DNA of 64,000 bases. Source: Bicyclus anynana. Taxonomy: Eukaryota > Arthropoda > Insecta > Lepidoptera > Nymphalidae. Under the pieces are notes generated by a model. It saw only the letters and a list, made by a program, of their open reading frames with translations, ran no database searches and was not told the origin of the DNA. Both the position numbers and the translations under genes were made by a program. The stretch is from assembly GCF_947172395.1 (NCBI RefSeq), contig NC_069108.1, forward strand, positions 3,697,501 to 3,761,500. The letters run 5' to 3'. Shown here in pieces: positions 31,695-43,336 of the stretch. Every line of letters begins with the position of its first letter. Positions within the stretch are counted from its first letter, which is position 1.

Positions 31695-32878
31695 TCATCA
31701 TTATCATTAACAACCCATATTCGGCTCACTGCTGAGCACGAGCCTCCTCTCAGAATTGCTAGGCTAATAGTACCACCACGTGCGCCCAATGCGGATTGTC
31801 AAACTTCACACACGCAGACAATTAAGAAAATTCTCTGGTTTCCTCACGATGGTTTCCTTCACCGTTTGAGACACGTGGTATTTATTTTCTTAATATGCAC
31901 AACTGAAAATTTTAATAAAAAAAATTCAACCGACTTCCAACTCAAAAAATAACTTTAACTAAAAAGCAAAAAATAACATCCTACCTATGTGCTACCTTCT
32001 GATCAGTTTGAAGGCGGTGCCAAGCCAGTGATGTTTTAATTAAACACGTTTAAACTACAAAATTTCTGTGGTTCTTTCAGAAACAGCTTTAATTAAAACA
32101 CGACACTGGCTTGGCACCGCCTTCAAACGGATCAGAAGGTAGCACATAGGTAGGATGTTATTTTTTGCTTTTTAGTTAAAGTTATTTTTTGAGTTGGAAG
32201 TCGGTTGAATTTTTTTTATTAAAATTTTTATTTTTTTATTTTTAGTGTTAGCATACCCACTGCGTGTGTACAGTCACAACCTATCTAAGTGGAAAGTTCT
32301 TATCAATACAAAATTATCAAGCCCAAACACAAGGTAGCTACTGTGAACCGTCGAGGAGTTCTCTTCACTGTTCCTCGTCTTCATCACCAGACCCTTAATA
32401 CAGTCATAATCCATCTAGGTGGAGAGTTCTCATCAATACAAATTTATCAAGTCCAAACACAAGGTAGCTACTGTGAACCGTCGAGGAGTTCTCTTCACTG
32501 ATCCTCGTCTTCATCATCAGACCCTTAATACAGTCACAATCCATATAGGTGGAAAGTACTCATGAATACAAATTAATCAAGCCCAAACAAAAGGTGACTG
32601 CTGTAAATCCTTGACGAGTTCCATCGGCTGTGTTTCGGCTCCATCATCAGACCAACTCCAAACCTTCATAAAGTTGTAGTGGTTTAAAATACCTTATGGA
32701 AACACTAACAAACGCACTAGCCGTCTCTACAACTTTCGAAAGTTCCCCTCAATTTCTCCAGGATGCCATCATCATATCCTGACATGAAAAAAATGGGACC
32801 ACCCTGGAAGTAAACCCTTTAAAACAAAAAAAGAATTTTTAAAATCGGTCCATAATTGACGGAATTATCGCTGGACAT

Positions 32879-32909
<31 letters not shown>

Positions 32910-33045
32910 CATACATACAGCCGAACGTAGAACCTCCTCCTTTTTGGAAGTCGGTTAAAAAGTCGGAGGTACACGCCGCGGCCGGATTCGAACCTACGCC
33001 CTTCGAATCGAAGGCAGAGGTTATATTCACTAGGCCAGGGTTTAT
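31695..33045 (-). mobile_element. SINE-2 copy, reversed, split by foldback copy C
   Basis: 31695-31909 is the SINE body to CAACTGAAAA; 32961-33045 resumes with GGAGGTACACGCCGCGGCCG and the box-B complement GGATTCGAACC. The two halves are continuous once the foldback element is removed. Confidence 0.85.
31910..32960 (+). mobile_element. Foldback element copy C, inserted in a SINE
   Basis: Palindrome 31910-32225 with nearly identical arms (one mismatch seen), about 130-bp units starting CAGTCA at 32272, 32401 and 32531, an A-run, and the GGAAGTCGGTT 3' end. It splits a reversed SINE-2 at CTGAAAA|GTTGG: the left SINE part ends at 31909 and the right part resumes at about 32961. Confidence 0.87.
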
Positions 33046-33130
33046 CAAACTTTCGGCTCCACGAACCCATGTTAAAATTTTCAAGTGACACCGAACCCCT
33101 TACTAACTAATGAATCCCCCCCCCCCCCCC
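33044..33130. mobile_element. Possible hAT-like transposon end and 17-base C-run
   Basis: CAGGGTTTATCAAACTTTCG and CTCCACGAACCC resemble hAT 5' ends known from memory; the C-run at 33117-33132 follows. The matching far end was not found. Confidence 0.4.
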
Positions 33131-33606
33131 CCGAAGAAAATAAAGTTTTTATTTAAATAAAACACATTCAGTTCCAAAAGAAATGTCTTTGTAATATTAA
33201 TGTGATGAGTGTGCTTGTTTCTTGTCGAAAATGGATTCAATACTACAAGTACGGAACCAACACACATTAGCCGGACACAAACTTGACCGGTTTTTGATGT
33301 TTTCAATTTGTAGCCTACACAACATATTTCTATTTTCTACCCTATAACTTAAGCAGTAAAATACTAGTATACAAAGCACGCAAACTAAACAGCAAACTGC
33401 AGTAAACCTCCATTTTGTACGATGTTCGCAGTTTGCGAAGGAAATTGGAGTTGCAACCGTCGAGGCTCGCTTCCGGCTTACAGCGAGCTGAATGTTTCGT
33501 GGTATAAGTATTTGGATGTTTTTAGGGTTCCGTACAGTACTATTACGTACGTACAGTGGGATGCATAGGGTATTAAACTAGGGTAGGCACTACGTACAAT
33601 TATACT

Positions 33607-33802
33607 AAACTAGAAGACGCCGCGCGGTTTTACCCGCGTGGTTAGCGTTCCCGTATGAATATAGGGATAAAATATAGCCTTCCTCGATAAATGGGCTATC
33701 TAACACTGAAAGAATTTTTCAAACCGTACCAGTAGTTCCTGAGATTAGCGCGTTCAATCAAACAAATAAACAAACTCTTCAGCTTTATAATATTAGTATA
33801 GA
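33607..33802 (-). mobile_element. Non-autonomous Helitron, reversed
   Basis: ACTAGAAGACGCCGCGCGG to CAGCTTTATAATATTAGTAT. Same family as 5998. Confidence 0.78.
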
Positions 33803-34460
33803 TGAAAAGATTAATATTTATTAACACACAAAAGGTACAACTTAACTATTAAAATAGGCATACATAAAATAAAATAAATTAACTAAATCTATAAAACTAA
33901 AATAAATTAAAATTTATCAAAAAGGGAATGCCCATCCCCGGCCCAGGTCTAACCTAACCACCCAGCAATTTACTTTTATCTAAAAAGAATTATAATTCTG
34001 CTTTAATATAATAAAATCATTGTAGACAATATTTAGGTATTATTATGTTTAAATTACTTTCGTTATTTTACTATGCGACTAAATAAAATTAAGAAAAATT
34101 AGCCACCTTCTTTGCCTCAGTTTCGATGCGCTAGTGATATATTGTTAAATATATTTGTGCTAGGAACCCAGAGCCAACCATAGATAATAAGAGGAGCATA
34201 GAATGTTATAGTTGGTCTATGGTTAGTCTAATCTGTGGTATTAAAAATGCCGGACGTAGATTCTTACTTTGTTGATTAATTAATTCTTGTTGATGATTAT
34301 AAGGTGCTAATTAATGTAATCTTTAATTGATTATATGATTAATTATTATGTTCTTATTATTCATTATTAATTGTAACACTTCTTCTTGTTGTTTCCGCCC
34401 GCGTCACCACATGGCTCCACGGAAGACCAGCGCTGCGCTGGTGCATCCATCACTAGCGTA

Positions 34461-34678
34461 CTCAGACCAATTATTATATAGAACCTGCCTCGCTAGACGT
34501 TACTTTTCTGTCAAAGTAAATCAACGATCTAATGCGATTATAGAAACTGTCTCTATAGTATCGATGTTAAATAGTTGTAATCGTGTTCGTCGGTTAAAGA
34601 GCTTTTTTCTCAGAAAATGACAGACAACTTTGTTCGTGACTATGAGTGCAATACAGGTCCTTCTATAATTGGTCTGAG
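34461..34678. mobile_element. hAT-type MITE, uninterrupted copy with 8-bp TSD
   Basis: It begins CTCAGACCAATTATTATATA and ends CTTCTATAATTGGTCTGAG, flanked by CTAGCGTA at 34453-34460 and 34679-34686. It is the reverse complement of the element split at 672-2359 and supplies the empty target of the foldback insertion. Confidence 0.88.
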
Positions 34679-34872
34679 CTAGCGTAGCACATGCTGAGTG
34701 GTGACCATTTTGGTACCACACACATAATTTTTTCTTTTTGGATTTAATTTAATTTTATCAGTTTAATATCTTTAAATTATTAGTTCACTATATTTTTAAA
34801 ATTACTTTCTTTTGTTTTAAGTATTTGTCGTCTTTTGTGTATTATGTGTGTGTCCAAATAAAATAATTTTTC

Positions 34873-35785
34873 ACTACTCTTGCTCAAAAACCCTGTTATA
34901 TTACCACTCCACAGCGGGGCTATACAAGCATATTAGCCTCTAGGGGCTAAAGTAATTTTGTTTTTTTAATTCTTGTCTGTTACGAGTACTAGCCTACTAT
35001 AAAACGGAGGAGGTTTTATTCGAAAATTGAATCATTATAGGTAAGGCTCTAATTGTTTTGAAAAATAAATAAAAAACTTTAAATTGGAAATAAATGCAGC
35101 GTTCTTGTCTGTGGAATGCGTTCATTTTTTTATTTAATTTTTATTGAAGACATGGGACATCCTTTACGGTGTAATACCTTTGCCTTTTTCTCATGTGAAA
35201 AAAATAAAATTAAAAAGCGAGAATTTAAAAAACAAATAATACATACTTGATTTATTTCAGAAAATAATTGTAAATTTGTGACCGTAACTTTCATATATTT
35301 CAACATTAATTGTTATTGGTGTCTTCATCTACTGAGAATGGTGATCCTAATTTGGAGATGGATGAAATTTTCAAGTCCAGACGCATTTACTTAAATACTT
35401 ACCTACGAAAAATGTAATAAGTGAATAAAACAACAACAAATGGATTCACTTACGAAAGGAGTTTTAAAAAACTATTATCTCCCACGTTTACCTCATATAC
35501 TCGTTATTCAGTAGTCGGAAATTATGTTACCGGGTAAAAGCATCTCCCATGATATCCAAAATTGTAGACTTTGTACATTTAATTTTCAATTAAATAAATC
35601 ATTGAATGTTAAACTAAACTATTTTATTTTCTCGCAATCGTAGTGAAAAGCAGAGTGTAACACGTGGGGCTAAACCCATTTTATACTCGGTTTCTATTTA
35701 GGCGGCCCTCGACTTACGTCTCAGGCCCTAAAAATACCTCGTATATAATGGGTCTTTTTAGCCCCTTGTATAACAATCTACTATT
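34873..35785. mobile_element. 960-bp family copy 5, next to a TTTC microsatellite
   Basis: CACTACTCTTGCTCAAAAAC to AACAATCTACTATT. The 3' end abuts (TTTCTTTC)n at 35786-35810. A 29-base segment near 35701 (GCGGCCCTCGACTTACGTC) is not in the other copies. Confidence 0.8.
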
Positions 35786-35810
35786 TCTTTCTTTTCTTTC
35801 TTTTCTTTCT

Positions 35811-37039
35811 AATCTCGTGCTGTTCATTTAATTATCACAAACCACTTCTGATTTCTAATTCTATAATTTAAAAACTTTGGCTAATGGTTATTTGAGTATC
35901 GATTTCCTTATGTTAGATTTTTAATTATTTAATAATTATAAATACATAAGACAACATATAAAAACTCCTTCCAGATAAATATTTTAATCTGTACTGTTTA
36001 TTAATGATTATGGTTTTATTCTGAGGTTTGGGTGGGGTATTTGTTATCTAGAAAAAGGATGATGACATGTTATGTGGTGATAAGTTATATTTAATTAATG
36101 TATTAACCATCTAATAAAGTAACGTTTTGTTTAAGAATTGTATAAATATATAAGACTAGCGGACCCGGTCAAGCTTCGTGTTGACATAAGTGCACTTATT
36201 CTCTATCCCTACTCTACCCTTCTATACCTCTACCCCTACCCTACCCCGACCGTACCCCTACCCTACCCCTACCCTACCCCTACCCTACCCTACCCTACCC
36301 CTACCGCTTGACTCTTAAACGTTTGTAGGGCAGTTTTTAGGGTTTTCCCGGAAATTATTTGATTTTTTTCTCACCTTTTAAACCTTCCGTATACCTCCAC
36401 GAACATTTAAAGACCAAGATAAGATAAATCCGTTAAGCCGTTCTTGAGTTTTAGCGAGACTAACGAACAGCAATTCATTTTTTTACATATAGATATTTGG
36501 AATACAGTTTAATCATTTCAGCTTGTGTTTATTTTATTTCAATTCCAACACTTAAAATTAAAATATTCAGTACATTTAAAATGCTACATTTACTTACACC
36601 GTCCGCTTTTTGACACGAGATGTAAACATTCAAAAAGTTTTAAATACCTTATAATCATTGGCGTTTTTAATTAAAACCGCCCAGTTTGATATCAAAGCTG
36701 TGGCGAGGGTAGGTTGGAAAAGCGATTTATTCCGAGAGGCCATCGCCTCGGCTTTTGAATACTCGAGTGGCTGAAAGTGGGGTAGGCAAGTGTTACACAG
36801 ACGGTTAAAGAACTTTATAGCAATTTGCAGTTTTTAGTTTTATGTGGAACATTAGAATAACCTGAAACACTGATAATTTTATACTATATGTTGTCGCCAC
36901 GTTGCAACGCCGCCGCCGCATTTGAATTTACATGTTTTTGATTAGTAGATTATTAGGTTAATTATAAAATATGAAATATAAATGTATTGTATAAGTAAAA
37001 TAACAATATTAATAAGATTAATATAGACTAAAAATACTT
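35811..37039. other. No gene seen apart from a Helitron
   Basis: AT-rich sequence around the Helitron at 36156-36494. 36690-36800 is a GC-richer strip (GGCCATCGCCTCGGC) without a frame. Confidence 0.55.
36156..36494 (-). mobile_element. Non-autonomous Helitron, reversed, with internal CCCTAC repeats
   Basis: ACTAGCGGACCCGGTCAAGC is the hairpin-CTAG end. 36205-36305 is an imperfect CCCTAC-rich repeat. The far end is near ACATATAGATATT. Confidence 0.7.
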
Positions 37040-37330
37040 GAGTCAAATTGGCAGCACCGTCTAGTGCACTTGACAGCTTGGAGCATCGCTATTGGTTCCC
37101 GCCAAAAGCGCTGAGTCGCGATTGGCTGCCGCCAAAAGTGAATGTTGATAAAAAGAAGTATGGTGGGAGGGCGCGACGGAGACGGTCGGGACCTCCGATA
37201 ATTAAGTTAGTTGAGTGTCGACTGTCGTCGAATATACGTGTTCAAGTTAAAGTATTTCATAGTAAAACTAAAGAAGTTAGGTTGTGAAAGTGTTGTCTGT
37301 ATAGTGTATCCGAGATATATAATTAAGTGA
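37040..37330 (+). promoter_or_regulatory. Candidate promoter: paired CCAAT-box and E2F-like motifs
   Basis: Two direct repeats about 35 bases apart, CTATTGGTTCCCGCCAAAAG (37090) and CGATTGGCTGCCGCCAAAAG (37115), each combine ATTGG (inverted CCAAT) with TTTTGGCGGGAA or TTTTGGCGGCA on the other strand, close to the E2F consensus TTTSSCGC. GC-rich sequence follows (GGAGGGCGCGACGGAGACGG). No coding exon is recognisable downstream, so the transcript is unknown. Confidence 0.35.
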
Positions 37331-37721
37331 TGGGTGGCTAAGGATACTGTGAAGTAATGTTAATATGGTTAAATGTTTAAATATTATAATTCTGTTTCTA
37401 AAATGCTAGTTTTATTGAGAGTACGATAACATATAGATCGGTCACGTCCCTACAAAATCACCGCAAGTAATCGATTATATAATGCCCCCCAATAAAAATT
37501 TTCAAAATATCTTCAATGTACAGAATGTACAGAATTCGTATGTAGTGTAAATTCTAGATGGCGCTAGTAGTACTCTATGCCACGCTAACGTTTGTTGTTA
37601 CAAATGGTATAAGTAAAATCTTAAATTGTGAATAAATGTATAGAATTTGACCACTTTTATTATAAGAATAGATAGATTATGAACGTCATACAGACGACTA
37701 TCACCGTTCCCAATTCTCATG

Positions 37722-37861
37722 CTATCTGAAAAATACTTTAGTCAAGTTGTCTTTGATTGGTGAGAACTTTAAATCTCGCTGGGTAGTGATTGTCATTAGG
37801 GGTCTGGTGATGGCGAAGGACAGTAAATGGAACTAATCAACGGTTCATAGTAGCTACCTTG
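37722..37861 (-). repeat. Reversed foldback 130-bp unit
   Basis: The reverse complement reads AAGGTAGCTACTATGAACCG, then CATCACCAGACCCCTAATGA, matching one foldback-family tandem unit. It abuts another repeat at 37862. Confidence 0.6.
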
Positions 37862-38229
37862 CTCCACTCCTGTACCCCGTATCATTAAAATCCAAGGATT
37901 TTATTAAAATTTACTAAAGTGATTAGTGAATAAATCTAACTAACTGAAAAGAAATGAATAAAATTAAAACCCACGTTTTTGAGTAATATCAAGATGGCGC
38001 CCTTAAAGCTACTATGACATGACAATTGACAGCAAACGTCAAATAGACTACTGCACTGAAAACGTCATTAATCCGCCATATAATAGTGTTGATTTCTTGG
38101 GAGAGAATGAATATTATTTCGAAAGAATTAAAGTAAATTCGTAGATTTGTATAATCAAAATTAGTTACAAAAAAATTTTTTTTTCCGCCTAACTGATCTT
38201 GGGCTCCATTTAATTTTGGACCTTAATGA
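37862..38229. mobile_element. GGAGAT-ended MITE copy 3, left end lost
   Basis: It starts at TCCTGTACCCCGTATC; the body contains AAGATGGCGCCCTTAAAGC and ends CTCCATTTAATTTTGGACC. Confidence 0.75.
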
Positions 38230-38548
38230 GATAATGCGATAGATGGTCAATGCGTCTATTTACTTCTCTGTCTACGTTACCCGCTTTGTCTGTGTTTACA
38301 AGGTTCTTAATAAATCAAAATTTCAATCAACCAGCGCAATGCTCGGCACGGTGCTCGATTATTCAAGAGCTTGCACGGAATTCTCTCGTACCTTCTCTAC
38401 ATAGGCGGAGAAATTGTTGCTCGCTTTTGTTATGCAACGTTAACAAACAATGAGTATTTCACACTCTTTCTCATTTACCGGCACGTCCTTCACGATCCTG
38501 ACGATGACATGACGACCGACAATGCTTCCAAGGCTAGTGCTTTTCTTA

Positions 38549-38781
38549 GCTGGTGGCAGGCTTCGGCCGTGGCTAGTTACCACCCTACCGACAAAGACGT
38601 ACCGCCAAGCGATTTAGCGTTCCAGTACGATGTCGTGTACAAACCGAAAGGAGTGTGGATTTTCATCCTCCTCCTAACAAGTTAGCCCGCTTCCATCTTA
38701 GATTACATCATCACTTACCATCAGGTGAGATTGTAGTCAAGGACTAACTTGTAAAAAATAAAAAAAAAATAAAAAAAAAAA
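38549..38781 (+). mobile_element. SINE-1, 5' truncated
   Basis: It begins at GCTGGTGGCAGGCTTCGG, continues through the body, and ends in an interrupted A-run. The tRNA-like head is missing. Confidence 0.83.
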
Positions 38782-38784
38782 GGC

Positions 38785-39075
38785 AAGACAATCACAAAGC
38801 ACAGCGTCTTCGCCGGCGACGACGAGGTCCCCGATATCTGTCGTCACCGGGACATGTGTTTTGTAACTCGCGATCTTTCGGGCGTCCGAACTGATACACT
38901 CAGGCAAAACACCCTTCCAGAAGGGCCCTCTAAGCAGAGGCATAGTATAAGAGGAGACGCCATTGAAGAGTCGCCCATCTCTTCTGCTTCTGCCTTAACA
39001 AACGATGCTTCTGATGTGCCTAAAACCCCCGGTGACGCCGCAGAGGTCTTATTAAGGAATCCCATTAAACACTCA
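38785..39075 (-). repeat. Second large copy of the GC-rich interspersed repeat, reversed
   Basis: The complement reads CTGCGGCGTCACCGGGGGTT, then GAGATGGGCGACTC and TGCCTGAGTGTATCAGTTCG. The forward frame at 38854-39087 is incidental. Confidence 0.65.
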
Positions 39076-39649
39076 GTAAAGAAATAAATTACCCCCGGCA
39101 GAAAAGTAAAGTTATAGAATAAAAATAGAAAATGAAAATCATTTTTCTGACTACTATAAGACACCCGCTGTTCTACCCGCTTAGTTCCCATTCACGTGGG
39201 AATTCGGGGATAAAATATTCTCATTATCATCATCATATCAGCCGATGGACGTATCAATGCAAGACACAGTGGCGGATCCAGGATTTTGGTTTGGGGGGGG
39301 GCTTGACCATGCTGAGGGTAATTTTTATTAGGAAAAAAATATAAAAACGCCCGAGTGCATGTCGGGCTTCGCGCGTGTAAGGTTCTGTAGATTTAATTAG
39401 CACTTATAGCTTATGTTTTAAAATGCTAGAGTTTTTGAGCTCTTTTTTTTTAAATTATCTTTGTTTCTAGGCCACCTAAAGGCTAAAAGACCAATTAGCT
39501 CTTTAGCCTAGATCTAATTCAAAAGTATAATAATAGACTAGCTTTTTTAAAGGCTCGCGTCTTTTCATAAAGGTTAAAGAGCTCTGAAATTAGAAGCATA
39601 ATTAGCTGTGTGATGCCATTCTAAAAAAAAGGCAATACGACATACGAGT

Positions 39650-40290
39650 ATCAACACGCCAACAATAAGGGTATCAAATAAAAAGGCTTGCTGAAAGTAA
39701 CTCAAAATGCAAGTAACCCAAAGTGTCGTCACTCTTAATCCAATATGGCGGACTCGTTATACATGGCGGACTAAGTATATAATGCACTTCTACAATATGG
39801 ATATCAAATAAAAAGGCTTGCTGAGTGTAACTCGAAAATAAATGAGACGTCACTCTTAACCCAATATAGCAAACTTCTTATACATGGCGGACTGAGTATT
39901 TATTCATTTCTACAATATGGATATCAAATGAATGGGCTTGCTTAGTGTAGCTCAAAAAATAATGCGACATATCTCTAAATCTGATATGGTAGATTTCTAT
40001 AGAATGTTGATTAATTTTTATATGCTTACTGAGAACAGCCTGATAAATAACTACGTTACTCTAAATCCAAAATAGCAGACTTTAAATTTAAATTTTCACT
40101 TCAGAATCTGTTTTCGCCATTTATGCAATGCCCAGATATCAATTTTGAATGAAATCGGTTCAGGAATAAGAAATATTAAATTACGGCCTTTTTTAATTTT
40201 TACTTCAGGGTCTGTTTTGCCATTCATATAATGCCCAGATATCAATTTTGAACGAAATCGGTGCATTGATGAGAAAATTAAAAATAGTGG
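39650..40290 (+). repeat. Degenerate 125-bp tandem repeats and a 105-bp pair
   Basis: TACAATATGGATATCAAAT followed by AAGGCTTGCTGA recurs at about 39670, 39793 and 39911. A second pair with GCCCAGATATCAATTTTGAA recurs at about 40130 and 40232. Confidence 0.7.
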
Positions 40291-40400
40291 CTTTTTTTAA
40301 ATAATGACTTACCTAAATGTCAAACACAGACAAATCGGTAACCACACCCATATGGCACAAAAATATTAAATAGCGATTTCTGCTAATTCATTGTAAACTG

Positions 40401-40692
40401 TATATAAGAACATCGTTCCAATAAAAGGCTAGACCTCACCCAGAAAACCATTTGCATTTACTTAAGCCGTTATTAACGGCTTAAGTAAATGCATCACTGT
40501 CTTGGCACCGCCTTCAAATTGATCAGAAGGTAGCACATACAATGTTATTTTTTGCTTTGTTTAGTGGATACATTTATGTGATTTTGAAATCGGTTTATAA
40601 TTTTTTTTAGGGCTTAATGACTTTGTAGTCGTAGTTTAGACTCTGGTTTTTTGGGTGAGGACTAGCCTTTTATTGGAACGATGTTCTTATAT
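40401..40692. mobile_element. MITE with 50-bp terminal inverted repeats containing a foldback half
   Basis: Arms 40401-40450 and 40643-40692 (TATATAAGAACATCGTTCCA outward) match at nearly every base. The interior holds a 39-base palindrome (40454-40492, GCATTTACTTAAGCCGTTA arms) and a right-hand foldback arm (GGCACCGCCTTCAAATTGAT). Confidence 0.83.
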
Positions 40693-40799
40693 ACAAGAAG
40701 GAAAGAAAAAAGAAAGATTTTATTTGGCAAAACACAAAAAAGGAAATCATGACACATAAATACAAATAGAAAAATATTAAACGTCACTAGGTTGGCACC

Positions 40800-40995
40800 G
40801 TTGGGTGGGTGAATGGTAAAGCGCGCGCGTTTTTTGTTCGCGCATTATATTTACTTGGATAAAATGACCAGCTGAAGCCACGGCTAGAGGCTCTATCTCA
40901 GATCCCCGGCCGAAGGCCGGTGTATAAAGCGCGGCCAGAGGCCACGCGTTTTTTATTCGCGTTTTATATTTACTTGGATAAAAGGACCAGCCAAA
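40800..40995 (+). repeat. Two tandem copies of a GC-rich 130-bp unit
   Basis: TATATTTACTTGGATAAAA and GACCAGC occur at about 40848 and 40965, each preceded by CGCG-TTTTTT-TTCGCG. GGCCAGAGGCC and CCGGCCGAAGGCCGG lie between. Confidence 0.6.
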
Positions 40996-41727
40996 GCCAC
41001 CGTTGAGGAGTTACCTTAACTGTCCTTAGTTTTCATCATCACACCCTTTAAAATAGTCACAACCTATCTAGGTAAAACGTTCTCATCATCATCTCCTTAC
41101 CCTTATCCCACTTAAGTGGGGTCGGAAAAATATGTCAATCTTTTCCATTCGTTTCTATTACTCGTCAACTCATCATCCACTCCTTTTACACACATAAAAC
41201 GTTCTCATCAATACAAATTAATCAAGCCCAATCACAAGGTTGCTGCTGTAAACCGTTGAGGAGTTCCCTTAACTGTTTTTCGTCTCCATCACCAAACTCC
41301 TAATGACAGTCACGACCCATCTTGATGTAAAGTTCTTATCAATACAAATTAATCAAACCCAAACACAAGGTAACTACTGTAAACCGTTGACGTGTTCCCT
41401 TGTCAGTAATTCGGCTCCATCATCAAATCGACTCCAGATTTTCATTAAGTTGTAGTGCATTAAAATACTTTATGAAAAAATAAGGAAACGAATTGGCCGC
41501 TCCTACGATTTTCAATAGTTTCTCTCGATTTCTCCAGGATTTCATCATCAGATCCTGGTTTCCTTATCATGGTACTACCCCTTGGAACATCTCCTTTCCA
41601 ACATAAAAATAATTATCCAAATTGGTCTATAAACGACGAAGTTATGCGTTATACACACATGAAAAAATAAATATATATATACGGTCGAATTGAGAAACCT
41701 CCTCCTTTTTTTCAAGTCGGTTAAAAA
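40970..41727 (+). mobile_element. Foldback family, degenerate 3' part
   Basis: It contains ACCGTTGAGGAGTT units, the SGATTTCTCCAGGATTTCATCA-like middle and the 3' end CTCCTCCTTTTTTTCAAGTC-GGTT. A 90-bp stretch (41085-41195) absent from the other copies interrupts it. Confidence 0.65.
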
Positions 41728-42931
41728 GGGCTCGAGATTTTTTTACGACTCGAGTCTTTTTTGAAGACGTACCGTAGCCGGGCTCTAAAAAAGAATCCGA
41801 GACTTAACAAGTAGGGCGAAAGGGCTAGAGTCTTTTGGAACACTTATGTAGTGTAAGCTCATAAAATGCACTTTATTGAGGTTATTAATATAAATATACC
41901 CATGTATTCATAAACAACGGAATAAAGTACGTTTTTTTAAGTTAATCGACTATAACTCTTTAAATTACAACCGCTACTTAGCTGTTAGTTTTTCTTCTAA
42001 TTACATAATATATCCTACTTTTGTAACGTACCCATAAACAACCGTTTAGCTGGTAGAGGTCGAGGGAAACACTTCACTGTAACAAAAATTATCACTTAAA
42101 ACCTTTATATTTTACAAAAGGATCAATATTTTAAAGATATATCCAGCGTTATCCCACTCTATAATGTAAGAAGTGAAAAAAATTATCCCCACTTTACATG
42201 TAGGTAAGGGGTAACCTATAAAAATATTCTTCAAAATTTCATTTTATGACTTTGTCGACTTGTTTATTGATTATACTAATTTAAAGCTTTCTAGTAGTAA
42301 TAATCTTTGCACTCAACCGCGGACAGACAGGAGGACATAGCAAAAACTACGAAACCTTAAAAAGGCCGTTTGGTTTTCTGCAAATATCTGAAAAACTATT
42401 AGAGATTTTTTAAATTTAATAAAAGATTCAAAAAGAAGAGAAAATTCTGTAACAAAAAGCGCTAACTTTTGGATCTGTCAGACCAGTATTTTACAAATCC
42501 CAGTGGGATGAACATACAGCCGCAAACAGGTAATCTGTCTCACGGACGGCAGGAATTATACTTTAGTTAAAAATGTAACAAGTAAATCATGCTACAAATT
42601 AATATAGCTATCGTAATTTTATTTTAGATTTTTTACGGTAGGACTCAGATCCTTTTGGGGGGGGCTTGAGCCCCCTAGCCCCCCCCCCCCCCCCCTGTAT
42701 CCGCTAGTGATGGGCAGTGAGATCAACGCGGGTGAAACTGCAGGCGTTTGCTAGTAGGAAAAAAACACTAGTAGGGGTAAAAGACTAGTCAATAACACTA
42801 GTCATTTGACCGTTTAGTTTGGCTCTGCTCCAAGCCTGAGCTAGGGCTGCTACCCTTCCTATGTATCGAATTTGTATTTGTTGAAGAAATAATTTTACCA
42901 AAAAAAACTATAATTTTAAAAATTTATGTAA
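41728..42931. other. No gene seen
   Basis: AT-rich sequence ending in the C-run and TGTATCCGCTAGTG terminus at 42680-42712 and a Helitron end at 42735-42755. Confidence 0.55.
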
Positions 42932-43336
42932 GCAGATGGTCCATTTCAGGTCCACTTTTGTACCCCGTATCATTAAATTTAAAAAATACAAGGATTTTAC
43001 TAAATAAGTAAATAAATCTAACTATTATTTAGTTAAGAAATACATAAAACTAAACTTAAGTTTTTGAGTTTTAACAAGATGGCGCCTTTAAAGCAACTAT
43101 GACAAACCAATTGACAGCAAACGTCAAATCGACTACTGCATTGAAAATGACATCAATCCGCCATTATTACCCATATTAGTGTTGCATTTCTTGGGAGAGA
43201 ATGAAAATTATTTCTAAAGAATTAAAGTAAATTCGTAGATCTGTTTAATCAAAAAAAGTTTTAAAAAAAATTTTCTTTTATTTCCGCCAGGATACAATGA
43301 CTGATCCTGGGCTCCGTACAGCTATGGACCATCTCA
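42932..43336. mobile_element. GGAGAT-ended MITE copy 2
   Basis: GCAGATGGTCCATTTCAGG to CTATGGACCATCTC, with the same body (AAGATGGCGCCTTTAAAGC). Confidence 0.8.

Larger units (their letters stand above)
39265..42710. mobile_element. Possible 3.4-kb transposon with G-rich terminal inverted repeats
   Basis: The left end is CAGTGGCGGATCCAGGATTT followed by a G-run; the right end is a C-run (42680-42698) then TGTATCCGCTAGTG, the inverted form. The interior contains the 50-bp TIR MITE, a foldback 3' part, and tandem repeats at 39640-40290. No transposase frame is visible. The pairing of ends is an inference. Confidence 0.45.

Noticed and set aside
36200..36310. Interstitial telomere repeat
   Set aside because: The unit is CCCTAC-like and irregular, whereas insect telomeres are TTAGG. 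It sits inside a Helitron.
37048..37287. 79-codon ORF in the CCAAT/E2F block
   Set aside because: It reads through promoter-like repeated motifs and has no protein resemblance.
40454..40492. Rho-independent terminator or CRISPR-like repeat
   Set aside because: A eukaryotic context and a location inside a MITE make this a transposon palindrome. No regularly spaced direct repeats exist.
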